DNA of 44,207 nucleotides from an uncultured Clostridia bacterium (GCA_904501765.1 CAJGCM010000007.1:1-44207), one strand, 5' to 3'; positions 1-7,927 are shown, counted from the stretch's first letter. Translations and numbers: made by a program. The notes: generated from the letters alone by a model not told the origin.

Positions 1-690
1 AAGACCACTAAACGCGTAGAGGATTGGAAAGGCGACGACGGAAAAGTCGAGCCTCCGATCTACTATAAGTTACAAGCTGCTCTCTATGCTTATCTCCTCG
101 GTTTCGACGACGTCGTTATGACGTGTAGTTTCCTCCAGGATAAGGATTACGTTAATCCGGAGGCGTTCGTACCGAACGTAAATAATACGGTCGTAATCGA
201 GTTTAAAGTCTCGGAGGCGTTTCCTACGTTTAAAGAGTCCTACGTAGATCCGGCTCTTAAGTTTTGGAGAGATCACGTTTTAACTGGTATCTCGCCGAAG
301 TTCGACGAGAAAAAGGACGCCGAGATCCTTAAGGTACTCCGTAAAAATGTTACGGAGGCAGAGGACGCCGATATCGCTAAGTTAATGGCGGAGGGCGATA
401 AGCTGCGAGCCTCTATCGATAAGGCGGAGGCTAAGATCGAGGACAAAAAGAAACGCCTTAAGGAAATCGAGGAGACCGTTAAAAAGTCAATGGTTAATCA
501 ATTCCGAGACGGCGATAAAAAGGTCGAGATCGGTACAAGCAAATACACTTGGACGCTCACTAAGTCCGAGAGAAACTCTCTCGATAGTACCGCTCTCAAA
601 AAAGAGCTACCGGACGTATTTAAGAAATATACCAAAGTTAGCGAGGTATATACTCTTAAGACCGTCGAGGTTAAGCCTGAGGAGGTGTAA
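1..690 (+). CDS. YqaJ-type phage recombination nuclease, C-terminal part (5' end outside window)
   Basis: The frame is open from base 1 to the stop at 688-690, so the start lies outside the window. The first ~60 residues match the region just after the catalytic EVK of the YqaJ gene at the right edge (KTTKRVEDWKG, then the YKLQA helix and LLGFDDVVMTCSFL), which identifies the family: lambda-exonuclease-like PD-(D/E)XK nucleases that resect double-stranded ends for phage recombination. The catalytic residues are therefore not visible in this copy. Downstream is a charged, coiled-coil-like stretch (about residues 115-165 of the visible part, rich in K/E/D) and a beta-rich tail common in phage YqaJ proteins. 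It heads a tight run of replication genes. It differs from the right-edge copy by many substitutions and by lacking about 11 residues after the MTCSFL block, so it is either a paralogue or an allele. Confidence 0.85.
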   Translation, partial: KTTKRVEDWKGDDGKVEPPIYYKLQAALYAYLLGFDDVVMTCSFLQDKDYVNPEAFVPNVNNTVVIEFKVSEAFPTFKESYVDPALKFWRDHVLTGISPKFDEKKDAEILKVLRKNVTEAEDADIAKLMAEGDKLRASIDKAEAKIEDKKKRLKEIEETVKKSMVNQFRDGDKKVEIGTSKYTWTLTKSERNSLDSTALKKELPDVFKKYTKVSEVYTLKTVEVKPEEV

Positions 691-693
691 AAC

Positions 694-861
694 GTGGTTT
701 CCGAGATTGTTTATATTATCGGCATTGTCGCAAATGCGACGTTATTCGCGGTGTGTACTCGATGGGCGTATCGTCAGGGTGTGAGATACGGAGTACAAAA
801 CGCGATAATAAACGTTTTAAAATCCGAGAAAATCGTAAACGAAATCTCCGACGAGGAGTAA
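694..861 (+). CDS. Small single-pass membrane protein (55 aa)
   Basis: GTG start 3 bases after the YqaJ stop, with GGAGG at 680-684 as ribosome binding site. The protein begins VVSEIVYIIGIVANATLFAVCTR in pattern: one hydrophobic segment of about 18 residues near the N-terminus, then a basic patch and a short amphipathic, acidic C-terminus ending ISDEE. No family is recognised. Its position between a recombination nuclease and an SSB-like gene is typical of small accessory phage genes. Confidence 0.6.
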   Translation: MVSEIVYIIGIVANATLFAVCTRWAYRQGVRYGVQNAIINVLKSEKIVNEISDEE

Positions 862-884
862 AAAAATAAGAAAGGTTTAAAATT

Positions 885-1328
885 ATGAAGTTTGAAAAGT
901 TTTTGAAACAGACCGGTACTCACGGTACCGTAATCGAGCGCAACGAGTCGGAAAAGTGGCTCGTATGCTGCGGCGTCGGTATGGTTATCCCTCGCGGAGT
1001 CGATAACCTCCTCGGTACTCCCATCAATAGCGAGTACGCCTCTATCGTCGACGTATTGGCTAACGCCGAGTACGACGATCCGGTTAAGCTCGTAAAAGCG
1101 GTACTCTTGGATCCGACCGGTAACGCTAAGTCGATTTATCGCGTATTCGAGACCGACCTCGGCGATACAGTCGGTATTATTAACTCTGATTACGGTCTCC
1201 TCGAAAAGAGCGACCTCCTCGGTTACGGCGAAATCGAGACCGAGGACGAAAAGACCGTTAAATACGTTTTGGTATACGACCATGACGGTAGCATTTTAGG
1301 CTTTATCACAGGCTCAAACAAATTTTAA
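885..1328 (+). CDS. Conserved-type phage hypothetical protein (147 aa)
   Basis: ATG start preceded by a purine-rich AAGAAAGG site. The protein is acidic and soluble, without signal peptide or membrane segment. It starts with a basic KFEKFLKQTG helix and has a CCGVGMVIPRG segment near residue 30. I do not recognise a named domain. It lies between the YqaJ nuclease and the SSB-like gene, so a role in recombination or DNA handling is possible from context only. The opposite strand is also open here (774-1283), but that frame has no plausible ribosome binding site and runs against the operon. Confidence 0.7.
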   Translation: MKFEKFLKQTGTHGTVIERNESEKWLVCCGVGMVIPRGVDNLLGTPINSEYASIVDVLANAEYDDPVKLVKAVLLDPTGNAKSIYRVFETDLGDTVGIINSDYGLLEKSDLLGYGEIETEDEKTVKYVLVYDHDGSILGFITGSNKF

Positions 1329-1349
1329 TTAAAAAGGAGATATTTAATC

Positions 1350-1817
1350 ATGGCAAAAATGAAACTTAGCGAAAGTACCTTTACTCTTATTCCGGAGGGC
1401 GTTACTACCTTTAAGGTTATGGAGGTAGACGACACAAAGTACGAGGATTTCGGAAAAATCGCGGTTAAGCTGCAAACGGCAAAGGGTGAGACTCATACCG
1501 AGAATTTTACTCTTATCAAGGCTAACGGAGATCTTAACGAGGGCGCTCTTAAGGCGTGGAGCTATTTCGCTCGTACGTGCCTTAACAATTTCCGCGCCGA
1601 CGAGATCGATACTCAGGATATTGTAGGCTGCTTTATCACCGCTACGGTAAAGCACGAAACGTATACACGTACTAAGGGCGATAAAGCCGGTACCGAGGGT
1701 ACGAGCGTACGCCTTAACGATTATACTACCGCGAGCGGTTTCGGCTCCGGCGCTGCTAAGTCTGTAGAGGCAGACGAGGAAGATATCGACGACTTAGACG
1801 ATTTCCTTAATGACTAA
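1350..1817 (+). CDS. Single-stranded DNA-binding-like protein (DUF669-type)
   Basis: ATG preceded by AAGGAG (1335-1340). A small beta-rich protein of 155 aa whose start (FTLIPEGVTTFKVMEVD) resembles the phage DUF669 family, followed by an OB-fold-like core and a linker rich in Gly, Ser and Ala. The last 17 residues are strongly acidic (EADEEDIDDLDDFLND), like the C-terminal tip by which bacterial SSB recruits partners. It overlaps the VRR-NUC gene by 8 bases (translational coupling) and lies beside nuclease and primase genes. The likely role is coating ssDNA in phage replication and annealing. Family assignment is from pattern memory; the acidic tail is seen directly. Confidence 0.65.
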   Translation: MAKMKLSESTFTLIPEGVTTFKVMEVDDTKYEDFGKIAVKLQTAKGETHTENFTLIKANGDLNEGALKAWSYFARTCLNNFRADEIDTQDIVGCFITATVKHETYTRTKGDKAGTEGTSVRLNDYTTASGFGSGAAKSVEADEEDIDDLDDFLND

Positions 1818-2097
1818 GCCGGAGAAAAAGCTCCAGGATAAAGCGATTAGTTACCTTAAAGGTCGAGGTATTTACTACCTCAACCTTTACGGTGACGGTC
1901 GTAGCGGTAAAGGTAAGCCGGATATTATCGCCTGTATAAATGGTCTTTTTGTGGCGTTCGAGTTAAAAGTCGGCGAGAACGACCTACAGGACGACCAAAA
2001 ATTACACCGGATCCGGATTAAACGGTCTAACGGTTTACACTACGCGCCGTATACGATCCATGAGTTTATTAGTATTGTGGAGGATTTATTAAAATGA
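1810..2097 (+). CDS. VRR-NUC domain nuclease
   Basis: A 95-aa stand-alone VRR-NUC protein of the PD-(D/E)XK superfamily. The catalytic elements are visible: an N-terminal helix with E5/Q10, then GKPDIIACINGLFVAFELKVG, carrying the Asp of the PD motif and the E-x-K pair. Such small phage VRR-NUC proteins are structure-specific nucleases, often placed between SSB-like and DUF3310 genes. It overlaps both neighbours (ATG within the end of the SSB-like gene; its stop overlaps the next ATG as AATGA), indicating one operon. Confidence 0.9.
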   Translation: MTKPEKKLQDKAISYLKGRGIYYLNLYGDGRSGKGKPDIIACINGLFVAFELKVGENDLQDDQKLHRIRIKRSNGLHYAPYTIHEFISIVEDLLK

Positions 2098-2495
2098 CTG
2101 TACAAGAAAAACGCGCGAGTCTCACTTTACGTTGTATTAATAGGGCGACTTGCGACGGGTGCCGATTGGCTAACGATGATAATTTTCATTGTGATTTTTC
2201 AAGTATGACCGACGACGAAATTAGTCGCGCTTATGACGTCATATATTCGAGTCAATCAGAGATCAAAACCTCTGATCCAGTTAATAGTCCGTCTCATTAT
2301 AGCGACGGAAAAATCGAGCCTATCGAATTTATCGAGGATAAAAATCTCGGTTTCTGCTTAGGTAACGCGGTTAAGTATATCGCTCGAGCCGGTAAAAAGG
2401 ATCCGACTAAAGAGGTCGAGGATCTTAAAAAAGCTCGGTGGTATATCGACCGTCGTATTTACGAGATTGAGAGCGCCAAAAACGCCGTAAATTAA
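2094..2495 (+). CDS. DUF3310 protein (SaV-like, putative nucleotide kinase relative)
   Basis: 133 aa. The C-terminal half carries the DUF3310 pattern: NSPSHYSDGKIEPIEFIED, then GNAVKYIARAGKKD, then EDLKKARWYIDRRI. The N-terminal half has four Cys/His candidates (CINRATCDGC and HCDF), possibly a small zinc site, seen here as an extra module. DUF3310 proteins are common in phages and usually lie with replication or nucleotide genes; their biochemical role is poorly defined. Start codon overlaps the VRR-NUC stop. Confidence 0.85.
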   Translation: MTVQEKRASLTLRCINRATCDGCRLANDDNFHCDFSSMTDDEISRAYDVIYSSQSEIKTSDPVNSPSHYSDGKIEPIEFIEDKNLGFCLGNAVKYIARAGKKDPTKEVEDLKKARWYIDRRIYEIESAKNAVN

Positions 2496-2499
2496 CGCT

Positions 2500-2670
2500 A
2501 TGGATAAGAACGAAATACTTTTACAATTACGGTCGTTAATTGATCGTTGCACATCTTATCGACCGCCTGAGTTAGCGATCCGGTCGCACGATTTATTGGC
2601 GTTGACTGTAGCCGTCGCAGCCGTCGGAAAACTAACGGAAAAAGAAATCGAGAGGTTACAAAAACCATGA
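2500..2670 (+). CDS. Small hypothetical protein (56 aa)
   Basis: ATG 5 bases after the DUF3310 stop; the frame ends TGA at 2668-2670. The protein is helical (DKNEILLQLRSLIDR; VAAVGKLTEKEIERLQK) with no recognised domain. No strong ribosome binding site is visible, so it would depend on coupling to the gene before. A further 16-codon basic peptide frame starts at 2667 and overlaps this stop; it may be only the leader of the next gene. Confidence 0.45.
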   Translation: MDKNEILLQLRSLIDRCTSYRPPELAIRSHDLLALTVAVAAVGKLTEKEIERLQKP

Positions 2671-2713
2671 AAAGAATATTGATAAAAATCACGCTGAGGA
2701 GGTCGATTAAATC

Positions 2714-3388
2714 ATGATTACGTTTAAATGTACCGAGGTTATGAATATCGAGAACGCTATTCGAGGTATGAGAAATCCTCTTAATTCGTGGGATAAGTCC
2801 GATAGTGATTTCGGAGTCGATCCGGCGTATTTCGGTCATCCGGCGCCTTATATTGGAGAGAACGACCTCGCTCTCGCTCAGAGACTTATTAAAGCCGGCT
2901 CCGATCATAGAAAATTTTTAAGACAGATTTTCGTATCGGTCGATATTACCGCTCCGCTCTATTGGTGGAAAGAGTTTGATACCTACAAGGTAGGGACGGT
3001 CGCTAATTCATGCTCGACTATGCACAAAATACATAGTAAACCGATTGAGTTATCCGACTTTAGTTTCGACGATATGACTATCGATTTTACTACCGGAGAT
3101 AATCCGTTAGAGTTTGGGATTTTCTACTCTCGAATTATTGAGGACTGCGAAATCCTCCGCCGTCGCTATGTAGAGACGAAAGATAAAAAGTATTGGAGAG
3201 CTTTAATCCAATTACTCCCGGAGTCCTACAATCAGAAACGAACGGTAACGCTAAATTACGAAAATCTCCGTAATATCTACGGATCTCGTCGTAATCATAA
3301 ATTAACCGAGTGGAGCGTCGGTTTTATGGAGTGGATCGACTCGCTGCCGTACGCGGAGGAATTGATAAAGGTAGGTGTACGGGAATGA
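2714..3388 (+). CDS. Putative ThyX-like (flavin-dependent thymidylate synthase fold) phage protein
   Basis: 224 aa with GAGGAGG upstream (2697-2703). The stretch DHRKFLRQIFVSVDITAPLY followed by WWKEFDTYKVGTVANSCSTMHKI has the layout of the ThyX core, in which a His-containing helix precedes the substrate-binding segment, but the canonical RHRxxSxNExSxRY motif is not present as such. ThyX makes dTMP from dUMP using FAD and methylenetetrahydrofolate. The genome also has a dUTPase, which supplies dUMP, so the context fits. Many phage homologues of this type are simply annotated as hypothetical, so the call is tentative and catalysis is uncertain. Confidence 0.4.
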   Translation: MITFKCTEVMNIENAIRGMRNPLNSWDKSDSDFGVDPAYFGHPAPYIGENDLALAQRLIKAGSDHRKFLRQIFVSVDITAPLYWWKEFDTYKVGTVANSCSTMHKIHSKPIELSDFSFDDMTIDFTTGDNPLEFGIFYSRIIEDCEILRRRYVETKDKKYWRALIQLLPESYNQKRTVTLNYENLRNIYGSRRNHKLTEWSVGFMEWIDSLPYAEELIKVGVRE

Positions 3389-3564
3389 ACGGTAAAAAGG
3401 CTCGAAAAATCCGTCAAGTAGACCGGAGAATATATCACGCCGAGATAAATCTCTACGAGTCTAAATTAGCTCTATGGGAGTCGATAAAGCCTCCCCGGTG
3501 GCGAATTTTCAAATACAGAAAATGGCTTAAGTTAAAACCTAAAATTCCGAAAGGGTGTAAATGA
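3385..3564 (+). CDS. Small basic protein (59 aa)
   Basis: ATG overlaps the stop of the preceding gene (AATGA). The product is strongly basic (NGKKARKIRQVDRRIYHAEI and KYRKWLKLKPKIPKGCK), with a central Trp-Glu-Ser-Ile turn. The charge suggests nucleic-acid contact, but no family is recognised. It ends as the primase-helicase begins (4-base overlap). A longer in-frame start at 3310 would overlap the previous gene by 79 bases and is less likely. Confidence 0.55.
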   Translation: MNGKKARKIRQVDRRIYHAEINLYESKLALWESIKPPRWRIFKYRKWLKLKPKIPKGCK

Positions 3565-5489
3565 TGCAATATATAATTTTAGACGGAAAGACTCCGACTC
3601 ATTCATTTAAGGATGGCGTCGGCGTAAAGACTTGGGACGAGGTTAAGGATTTCGATAACGTCGCCGTAATCGTTCCTAAAGGTTACGTCGTTCTCGATTT
3701 CGATACTACCTCCGACGCTGAGATTATGTTAAAGATTGTCGAGGCTTTAGATCTGAAATGTCGAGTAATGAAAACTACTCGTGGTGTTCATTGTTGGTTT
3801 AAGTCTCCGGAGGAGGATCCTAAAAACTTTATTAAAAACCGTCTCGCCGTTGGTATATATTGCGACCGTAAAGCCGGAGGGCGTAACGCCTACGTTAAGA
3901 TTAAACAGGACGGAAAGGCTCGCGAGTGGATCCGCAAAGTAAAAGCCGAGGATATGGAGGTCGTACCTAAATGGTTAACCTCTATATCCGCTCCGTCCGG
4001 TAAATTCAGTTTTAAGGATATGGGCGAGGGATCCGGTCGTAATCAGGAGTTATTTAACTATATTGTCTACTTACAGACTAAAGGCTTTAACCGAGAGGAA
4101 ATAAGACAGACGATACAGATTATTAACGACTATGTTTTCGTCGAGTCTTTACCGGATAGCGAAATCGCGACTATATGTAGAGACGAGGCATTTAAGCCGG
4201 ACGACGTAATCGCCGAGCAGATCGCAAAGGCTGAGGATAAAAAAGTCGGTTTTTCTCATAACGATTTCGGAGATCAGCTTATCCAGGAGTTTAAGATTAT
4301 CGAGGTAAACGGCGTCCTTTATGTCTACGAGGATGGTTACTACCAGGCGGACGACCGTATTATCGAAAATAAAATGATTGAGTTATATCCCGGTATTTTG
4401 CAGAGGCAGCGTACCGAGGTACTCGCTTACATAAGAATTAAAACTCATGTAAACGCGAAAGATTTAAAGGTTAATCCGTATGTTATCAATCTTAAAAATA
4501 CGCGTCTCGATATTCGCTCCGGTAAATGCTTAGAGTTTACCTCGGACGCGATAGAGTTCGACCGGATCCCGGTTACTTACGATCCGTCCGCGTATTGTGC
4601 CGACCTCGATAAAATGCTTAACCGCGTTTTCTGCGGCGATCGTGAGGTTATAAATCTTTTCGAGGAAATGTTAGGAGCGGTACTTTTAAAACATAACCGT
4701 TACCAAAAGGCGTTTTTATTCTACGGTAACGGTTCCAACGGTAAGAGTACGATCCTCGACCTTATTAAGACTTTCCTCGGTGGACGAAATTACTCCGCTA
4801 TCGCGCTCGAAAAAGTAACCGACCGATTTAATACGTCGGAGTTAGAGAATAAGCTCGCTAATATCGGCGACGACGTGGATAACGTAACTCTAAAGGATAC
4901 CGGTACTCTTAAAAAGCTCTTTTCCGGTAACGCGATTATGGTAGAGCGTAAAGGAGAGAGACCGTACACTATCGAGCCGTACGCGACTCATATTTACAGT
5001 TGTAACACTATTCCGCGTTCGTTCGATAAGTCGGACGGATTTTATAGACGTTGGTTACTCATTCCCTTTAATGCCCGATTTAGCGCCGACGACGAGGATT
5101 ACGATCCTATGATAGTCGATAAAATTACGGCACCTGTCGCGCTGTCGTATTTGCTTAATATCGGTATCCGAGGCGCTCAACGGCTAATGAAAAACGGTCA
5201 CTTTACCGAGCCTCAAACCGTTAAAGACGCTCTCGAGGCGTACAAGGCGGATAACTCTACTACTCTCTCATGGATTGAGGATAAAGAGCTTAACGAGGAT
5301 TATTTCCTTAATACGCCTCGCGACGTGTGTTATTCGGAGTTCGCGGATTGGTGTAGACTCTCAGGTATTAAGTCCGGCAATATTACCGGTAAAAAAACGT
5401 TCTTTAAAGAGGTTACTCAAAAATTCGAGTTTGAGGATAAGCCTCTGCAAAAGAGCGACGGTAAACGATATTTTATTTTGAAAATTTAA
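3561..5489 (+). CDS. Bifunctional primase-polymerase / D5-type (P4-like) helicase
   Basis: 642 aa. The N-terminal ~140 residues look like an archaeo-eukaryotic-type primase-polymerase domain: VVLDFDT with the metal-binding Asp pair, then TTRGVHCWF and GGRNAYVKIKQDG. The middle holds a D5-N-like linker. The C-terminal half is a superfamily 3 helicase with Walker A YGNGSNGKST at about residues 388-397, Walker B region ANIGDDVDN, and sensor-type SCNTIP followed by GFYRRWLLIPF. This is the phage/plasmid P4-family replication initiator: it opens the origin, unwinds and primes. It shares the early operon with SSB-like, polymerase and ERF genes. Two adjacent ATGs (3561, 3564) are possible starts. 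Confidence 0.93.
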   Translation: MMQYIILDGKTPTHSFKDGVGVKTWDEVKDFDNVAVIVPKGYVVLDFDTTSDAEIMLKIVEALDLKCRVMKTTRGVHCWFKSPEEDPKNFIKNRLAVGIYCDRKAGGRNAYVKIKQDGKAREWIRKVKAEDMEVVPKWLTSISAPSGKFSFKDMGEGSGRNQELFNYIVYLQTKGFNREEIRQTIQIINDYVFVESLPDSEIATICRDEAFKPDDVIAEQIAKAEDKKVGFSHNDFGDQLIQEFKIIEVNGVLYVYEDGYYQADDRIIENKMIELYPGILQRQRTEVLAYIRIKTHVNAKDLKVNPYVINLKNTRLDIRSGKCLEFTSDAIEFDRIPVTYDPSAYCADLDKMLNRVFCGDREVINLFEEMLGAVLLKHNRYQKAFLFYGNGSNGKSTILDLIKTFLGGRNYSAIALEKVTDRFNTSELENKLANIGDDVDNVTLKDTGTLKKLFSGNAIMVERKGERPYTIEPYATHIYSCNTIPRSFDKSDGFYRRWLLIPFNARFSADDEDYDPMIVDKITAPVALSYLLNIGIRGAQRLMKNGHFTEPQTVKDALEAYKADNSTTLSWIEDKELNEDYFLNTPRDVCYSEFADWCRLSGIKSGNITGKKTFFKEVTQKFEFEDKPLQKSDGKRYFILKI

Positions 5490-5526
5490 AGAGAGCCGAC
5501 TCTATAAAACGGAGAAAGGTAAAGTT

Positions 5527-6099
5527 ATGAAAAAGGTATTTTGTATTATTTTCGCGCTCGTTCTTATGATAAGCATGGTCGGTTGCTACGTCGATACGGA
5601 GGTCGCAACCGGGAGTGTCTCCGACGCGCATAAGACGCAAGACGTCGCTAACAGATTACAACATAATCAACCTACGCCGACGGATATCGAGTATTCTCTC
5701 GAGAGATATAATCTTATCCGTCGCGCGTATTGGGTTAACGGTATGAGAGAAAAGGCTAACTCGCTCGTATGTGAGATCGAAAAACCTCTCGGCTATGTTG
5801 TTTTACTCACCGAGAGCGGAGCCGTAGTCGGCTCGTTCGTAGTCGACGGAAAGGTATCGAGTTTGAATAGTTTCTTGACTCCCGAGAGCGAATGGTACGA
5901 ACAAGAGTATTGGAGCAACGGCAGTAGTCGCTACGAGGCGAACGATTGGCTCGCCGACGTTGACGGCTCATATGGCGAAAACGACAACGGTATTTTCTTC
6001 TTTACTCCTGACGGAAAATATATCGAGTGGACGGGAATTTATCTTTATAGCGATATTCCCTTTACGGTAGACGATCCGGTAATTAAGGTAGGTGGCTAA
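5527..6099 (+). CDS. Phage-encoded lipoprotein (190 aa)
   Basis: The N-terminus is a lipoprotein signal: MKK, a hydrophobic core (VFCIIFALVLMISM) and the lipobox MVGC with Cys20 as lipid attachment site. After cleavage the mature protein is acidic and aromatic-rich, with a C-terminal beta-type segment (DNGIFFFTPDGKYIEWTG). No enzyme motif is recognised. The ribosome binding site GGAGAAAGG precedes the ATG. It is followed 3 bases later by a gene for a membrane-anchored protein, so the two probably work together at the cell surface. Phage lipoproteins of Firmicutes often exclude superinfecting phages; that role is inference here. Confidence 0.75.
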   Translation: MKKVFCIIFALVLMISMVGCYVDTEVATGSVSDAHKTQDVANRLQHNQPTPTDIEYSLERYNLIRRAYWVNGMREKANSLVCEIEKPLGYVVLLTESGAVVGSFVVDGKVSSLNSFLTPESEWYEQEYWSNGSSRYEANDWLADVDGSYGENDNGIFFFTPDGKYIEWTGIYLYSDIPFTVDDPVIKVGG

Positions 6100-6101
6100 T
6101 T

Positions 6102-6494
6102 ATGAAAGATATTTTGTTAGCTATCGTCGCGGTATTTCTTATAATCGTTATTATCGGACTCCCTATCTTTTTCGGAGCGACTCCGGTAGGTAAAGCGTTA
6201 TGGAATAATTGGTTTTATGACGTCCAAAAAGTAGACGACAAAACTAATTATAATACTCTTAAAAAAGTCGAGGATACTTGTCGCGCTATGATTTCGAGTT
6301 ACGAGACGGATCGTCTCACGTACGAACAGTATAAAGATAGCGACGACGAGGATAAGCGCTCCTGGGCGGAACAGGCGAAAATGAGAGCTAATAAGACCGC
6401 CTCCTCCTATAATAACTATATTTTGGAAAATAGTTTTATTTGGGAGGACGCCGTACCGAGAGATATAAAATCTCGACTCGAATATATCGAATAA
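6102..6494 (+). CDS. N-terminally anchored membrane protein (130 aa)
   Basis: Starts 3 bases after the lipoprotein stop. One N-terminal membrane helix (ILLAIVAVFLIIVIIGLPIFF) is followed by a charged extracellular or cytoplasmic domain of ~95 aa that is mostly helical and rich in Asp, Lys and Tyr. No domain is recognised. The pairing with a lipoprotein suggests a membrane-level function such as superinfection exclusion or adhesion. Confidence 0.65.
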   Translation: MKDILLAIVAVFLIIVIIGLPIFFGATPVGKALWNNWFYDVQKVDDKTNYNTLKKVEDTCRAMISSYETDRLTYEQYKDSDDEDKRSWAEQAKMRANKTASSYNNYILENSFIWEDAVPRDIKSRLEYIE

Positions 6495-6513
6495 TAATTT
6501 AAGAGGTGTTACT

Positions 6514-6735
6514 ATGACTATGACGTGTCCGAAATGTGAGGGGAAAAGTACCGTTATAAATACTGCCGTAGACGTCGACGAGGTCGTCCGGCTCCGTAGG
6601 TGTCTCAGTTGTAATTATCGCTTTTATACCGCCGAGCGAGATATCGATCCGTCCTACGGTTATGACGTGATCAATCGTATTCGTGGTCGTTTAAGATATA
6701 AAAATAAAAAAAGAGGTTTTTCGAATGAAAATTAA
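6514..6735 (+). CDS. Zinc-ribbon protein resembling the NrdR N-terminal domain
   Basis: 73 aa beginning MTCPKCEGKSTVI with the second Cys pair in RRCLSCNYRFYTAE: a C-x2-C ... C-x2-C zinc ribbon very like the first domain of the ribonucleotide reductase repressor NrdR. The ATP-cone domain of NrdR is absent; instead there is a short basic tail (RIRGRLRYKNKKRG). It could bind DNA and interfere with or mimic NrdR, which would fit the dUTPase that overlaps its 3' end, but this is inference. Confidence 0.7.
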   Translation: MTMTCPKCEGKSTVINTAVDVDEVVRLRRCLSCNYRFYTAERDIDPSYGYDVINRIRGRLRYKNKKRGFSNEN

Positions 6736-7153
6736 GATTAAATATTTCGCCTCCGATATCGCTCCTATCGAAAAGATAGCCGTCGGAGATTGGATCGACC
6801 TACGCGCCTCTATGACCGTTAAGTTAAATAAAGGTGAGTACGGACTTATCCCTCTCGGCGTTGGGATGATACTCCCGGACGGCTACGAGGCTCATATCCT
6901 CCCCAGGTCGTCGACTCCCGGTAGGTTCGGTATCATGTGCGCTAATTCGATGGGTGTTATCGATAACAGTTATTCCGGCGACGGTGACGAGTGGCATTTC
7001 CCGGCGGTGGCGATCAGAGATACCGTTATCAGAAAGGGCGATCGTATCGCTCAATTTCGGATCGTAAAAAATCAGCCGTCTATCGAGTTCGAGGTCGTGG
7101 AGCATTTAAACGAGAAATCTCGAGGCGGTATCGGTAGTACCGGAGCGAGATAA
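6725..7153 (+). CDS. dut: dUTP diphosphatase (dUTPase)
   Basis: 142 aa, the normal trimeric dUTPase length. Conserved motifs are visible in order: motif 1 near GLIPLGVGMILPDGYEAHI, motif 2 PRSSTPGRFGIMCANSMGVI (serine/Arg of the active site), motif 3 VIDNSYSGD, motif 4 RKGDRIAQF, and the C-terminal P-loop-like motif 5 RGGIGSTGAR that closes on the substrate. It hydrolyses dUTP to dUMP and PPi, keeping uracil out of phage DNA and supplying dUMP for thymidylate synthesis. It overlaps the zinc-ribbon gene by 11 bases and is the last gene before iteron element A. Confidence 0.96.
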   Translation: MKIKIKYFASDIAPIEKIAVGDWIDLRASMTVKLNKGEYGLIPLGVGMILPDGYEAHILPRSSTPGRFGIMCANSMGVIDNSYSGDGDEWHFPAVAIRDTVIRKGDRIAQFRIVKNQPSIEFEVVEHLNEKSRGGIGSTGAR

Positions 7154-7154
7154 G

Positions 7155-7464
7155 GTATAACAAAATGTATAACAAAAACATAACAAAAACGACCTTTTTT
7201 AACAAAAACTCGATTTTTTAAATTTTAATTTTTCGTTGAGAAAAATTTTAGCATAACAAAAACTCAGTAAAATAACAAAATCATAACAAAAACTTTTTGC
7301 ATTTTGTTATGGCAAAAAGCCTTATTTTACAAGGGTTTTTTAGACTGTATAACATAATAACATAATTTTTCTTTAGTTAATAGAAAATATATAAATATAT
7401 ATAAGATACATAGTAAAAATGTTATGTATATAAGAGTTGAGAATTTTTTTGTTATTTTGTTATG
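7155..7464 (+). repeat. AT-rich iteron element A (candidate replication origin or partition/regulatory site)
   Basis: A 345-base gene-free gap that begins one base after the dUTPase stop. It holds seven forward copies of TAACAAAA (starts at about 7158, 7170, 7181, 7200, 7254, 7273, 7284) and three inverted copies (TTTTGTTA at 7302, 7447, 7455). It also has an imperfect hairpin (7314-7340), the block ATAACATAATAACATAAT (about 7348-7365) and a very AT-rich stretch (7365-7430). A paralogous element in the opposite orientation lies at 36116-36428 with the same parts in the same order. Iterons plus an AT-rich unwinding-like region suggest an origin, but binding sites for a regulator are equally possible. 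Confidence 0.7.
7314..7340. repeat. 27-bp imperfect hairpin, copy 1
   Basis: Five A, then GCCTT, a 7-base spacer and AAGGG followed by a T run: arms A5-x-CCTT and AAGG-x-T5. The identical 27 bases occur once more, at 36242-36268. The short GC stem flanked by A and T runs could act as a weak bidirectional terminator or as a protein-binding dyad. Confidence 0.75.
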
Positions 7465-7498
7465 TTTGCGTTTTTTAATAATTGCGGAGGTGCTTATT

Positions 7499-7927
7499 AT
7501 GGAAAATCAAGAGATCCAGGAGATCGAGAATAAAAAACGATTTTTAAAACGATACAGAAAAAATTTAAATTGTATCGTCCGTCTCGAGGGTAAGCTCGCT
7601 CTCCTGGAAACTAAATTAGGTTCCGTAAGATCGCCTAATTTGTCGGGTATGCCTCGAGGCGGAGTCCCTATTACTGACGCGGATTTGATAGCGGATAAAA
7701 TAGACCTTGAAAATAGGATCAGTCGATTAAAGGAAAAAGGTAAAAATTTAAAACGCGAAATATTAGAGGAGATCGACTCTTTAGACGAGCCTCGATACGT
7801 TGCGGTTTTAGAGGGATTTTTTATCGACTGTCTATCTATGGAAGATATCGCCGATAATGAGGGTTACACGGTGCGTCATGTTTATAGTATTTATCATGAC
7901 GCGGTCAGAGCGTTAACACTAAGATAA
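7499..7927 (+). CDS. Sigma-70 region 4-like / DUF1492-type phage transcription regulator
   Basis: 142 aa from the ATG at 7499, chosen because CGGAGG stands 8-13 bases upstream; a longer in-frame start at 7424 would run through the AT-rich element. The N-terminal two thirds is a long charged helix (KKRFLKRYRKNLNCIVRLEG ... RISRLKEKGKNLKREILEEI). The C-terminal ~45 residues form a helix-turn-helix of sigma region 4 type (LSMEDIADNEGYTVRHVYSI). Proteins of this build sit at the end of early operons in Gram-positive phages and activate late transcription (compare ArpU/RinA-like regulators). It is the last gene before the tRNAs, HNH and late genes. Confidence 0.75.
   Translation: MENQEIQEIENKKRFLKRYRKNLNCIVRLEGKLALLETKLGSVRSPNLSGMPRGGVPITDADLIADKIDLENRISRLKEKGKNLKREILEEIDSLDEPRYVAVLEGFFIDCLSMEDIADNEGYTVRHVYSIYHDAVRALTLR

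Noticed and set aside
774..1283. 169-codon minus-strand open frame
   Set aside because: It is antisense to the 885-1328 gene, without a ribosome binding site, and due to the codon bias of the + strand gene.
7048..7062. CTCAATTTCG inside the dUTPase gene as another stoperator site
   Set aside because: Only 10 core bases match, it lies within coding sequence, and the outer half-site is absent.
7155..7464. Possible CRISPR array (repeated TAACAAAA units)
   Set aside because: Units are 8-11 bases, irregularly spaced, with no 25-40 bp repeat-spacer structure and no cas genes.
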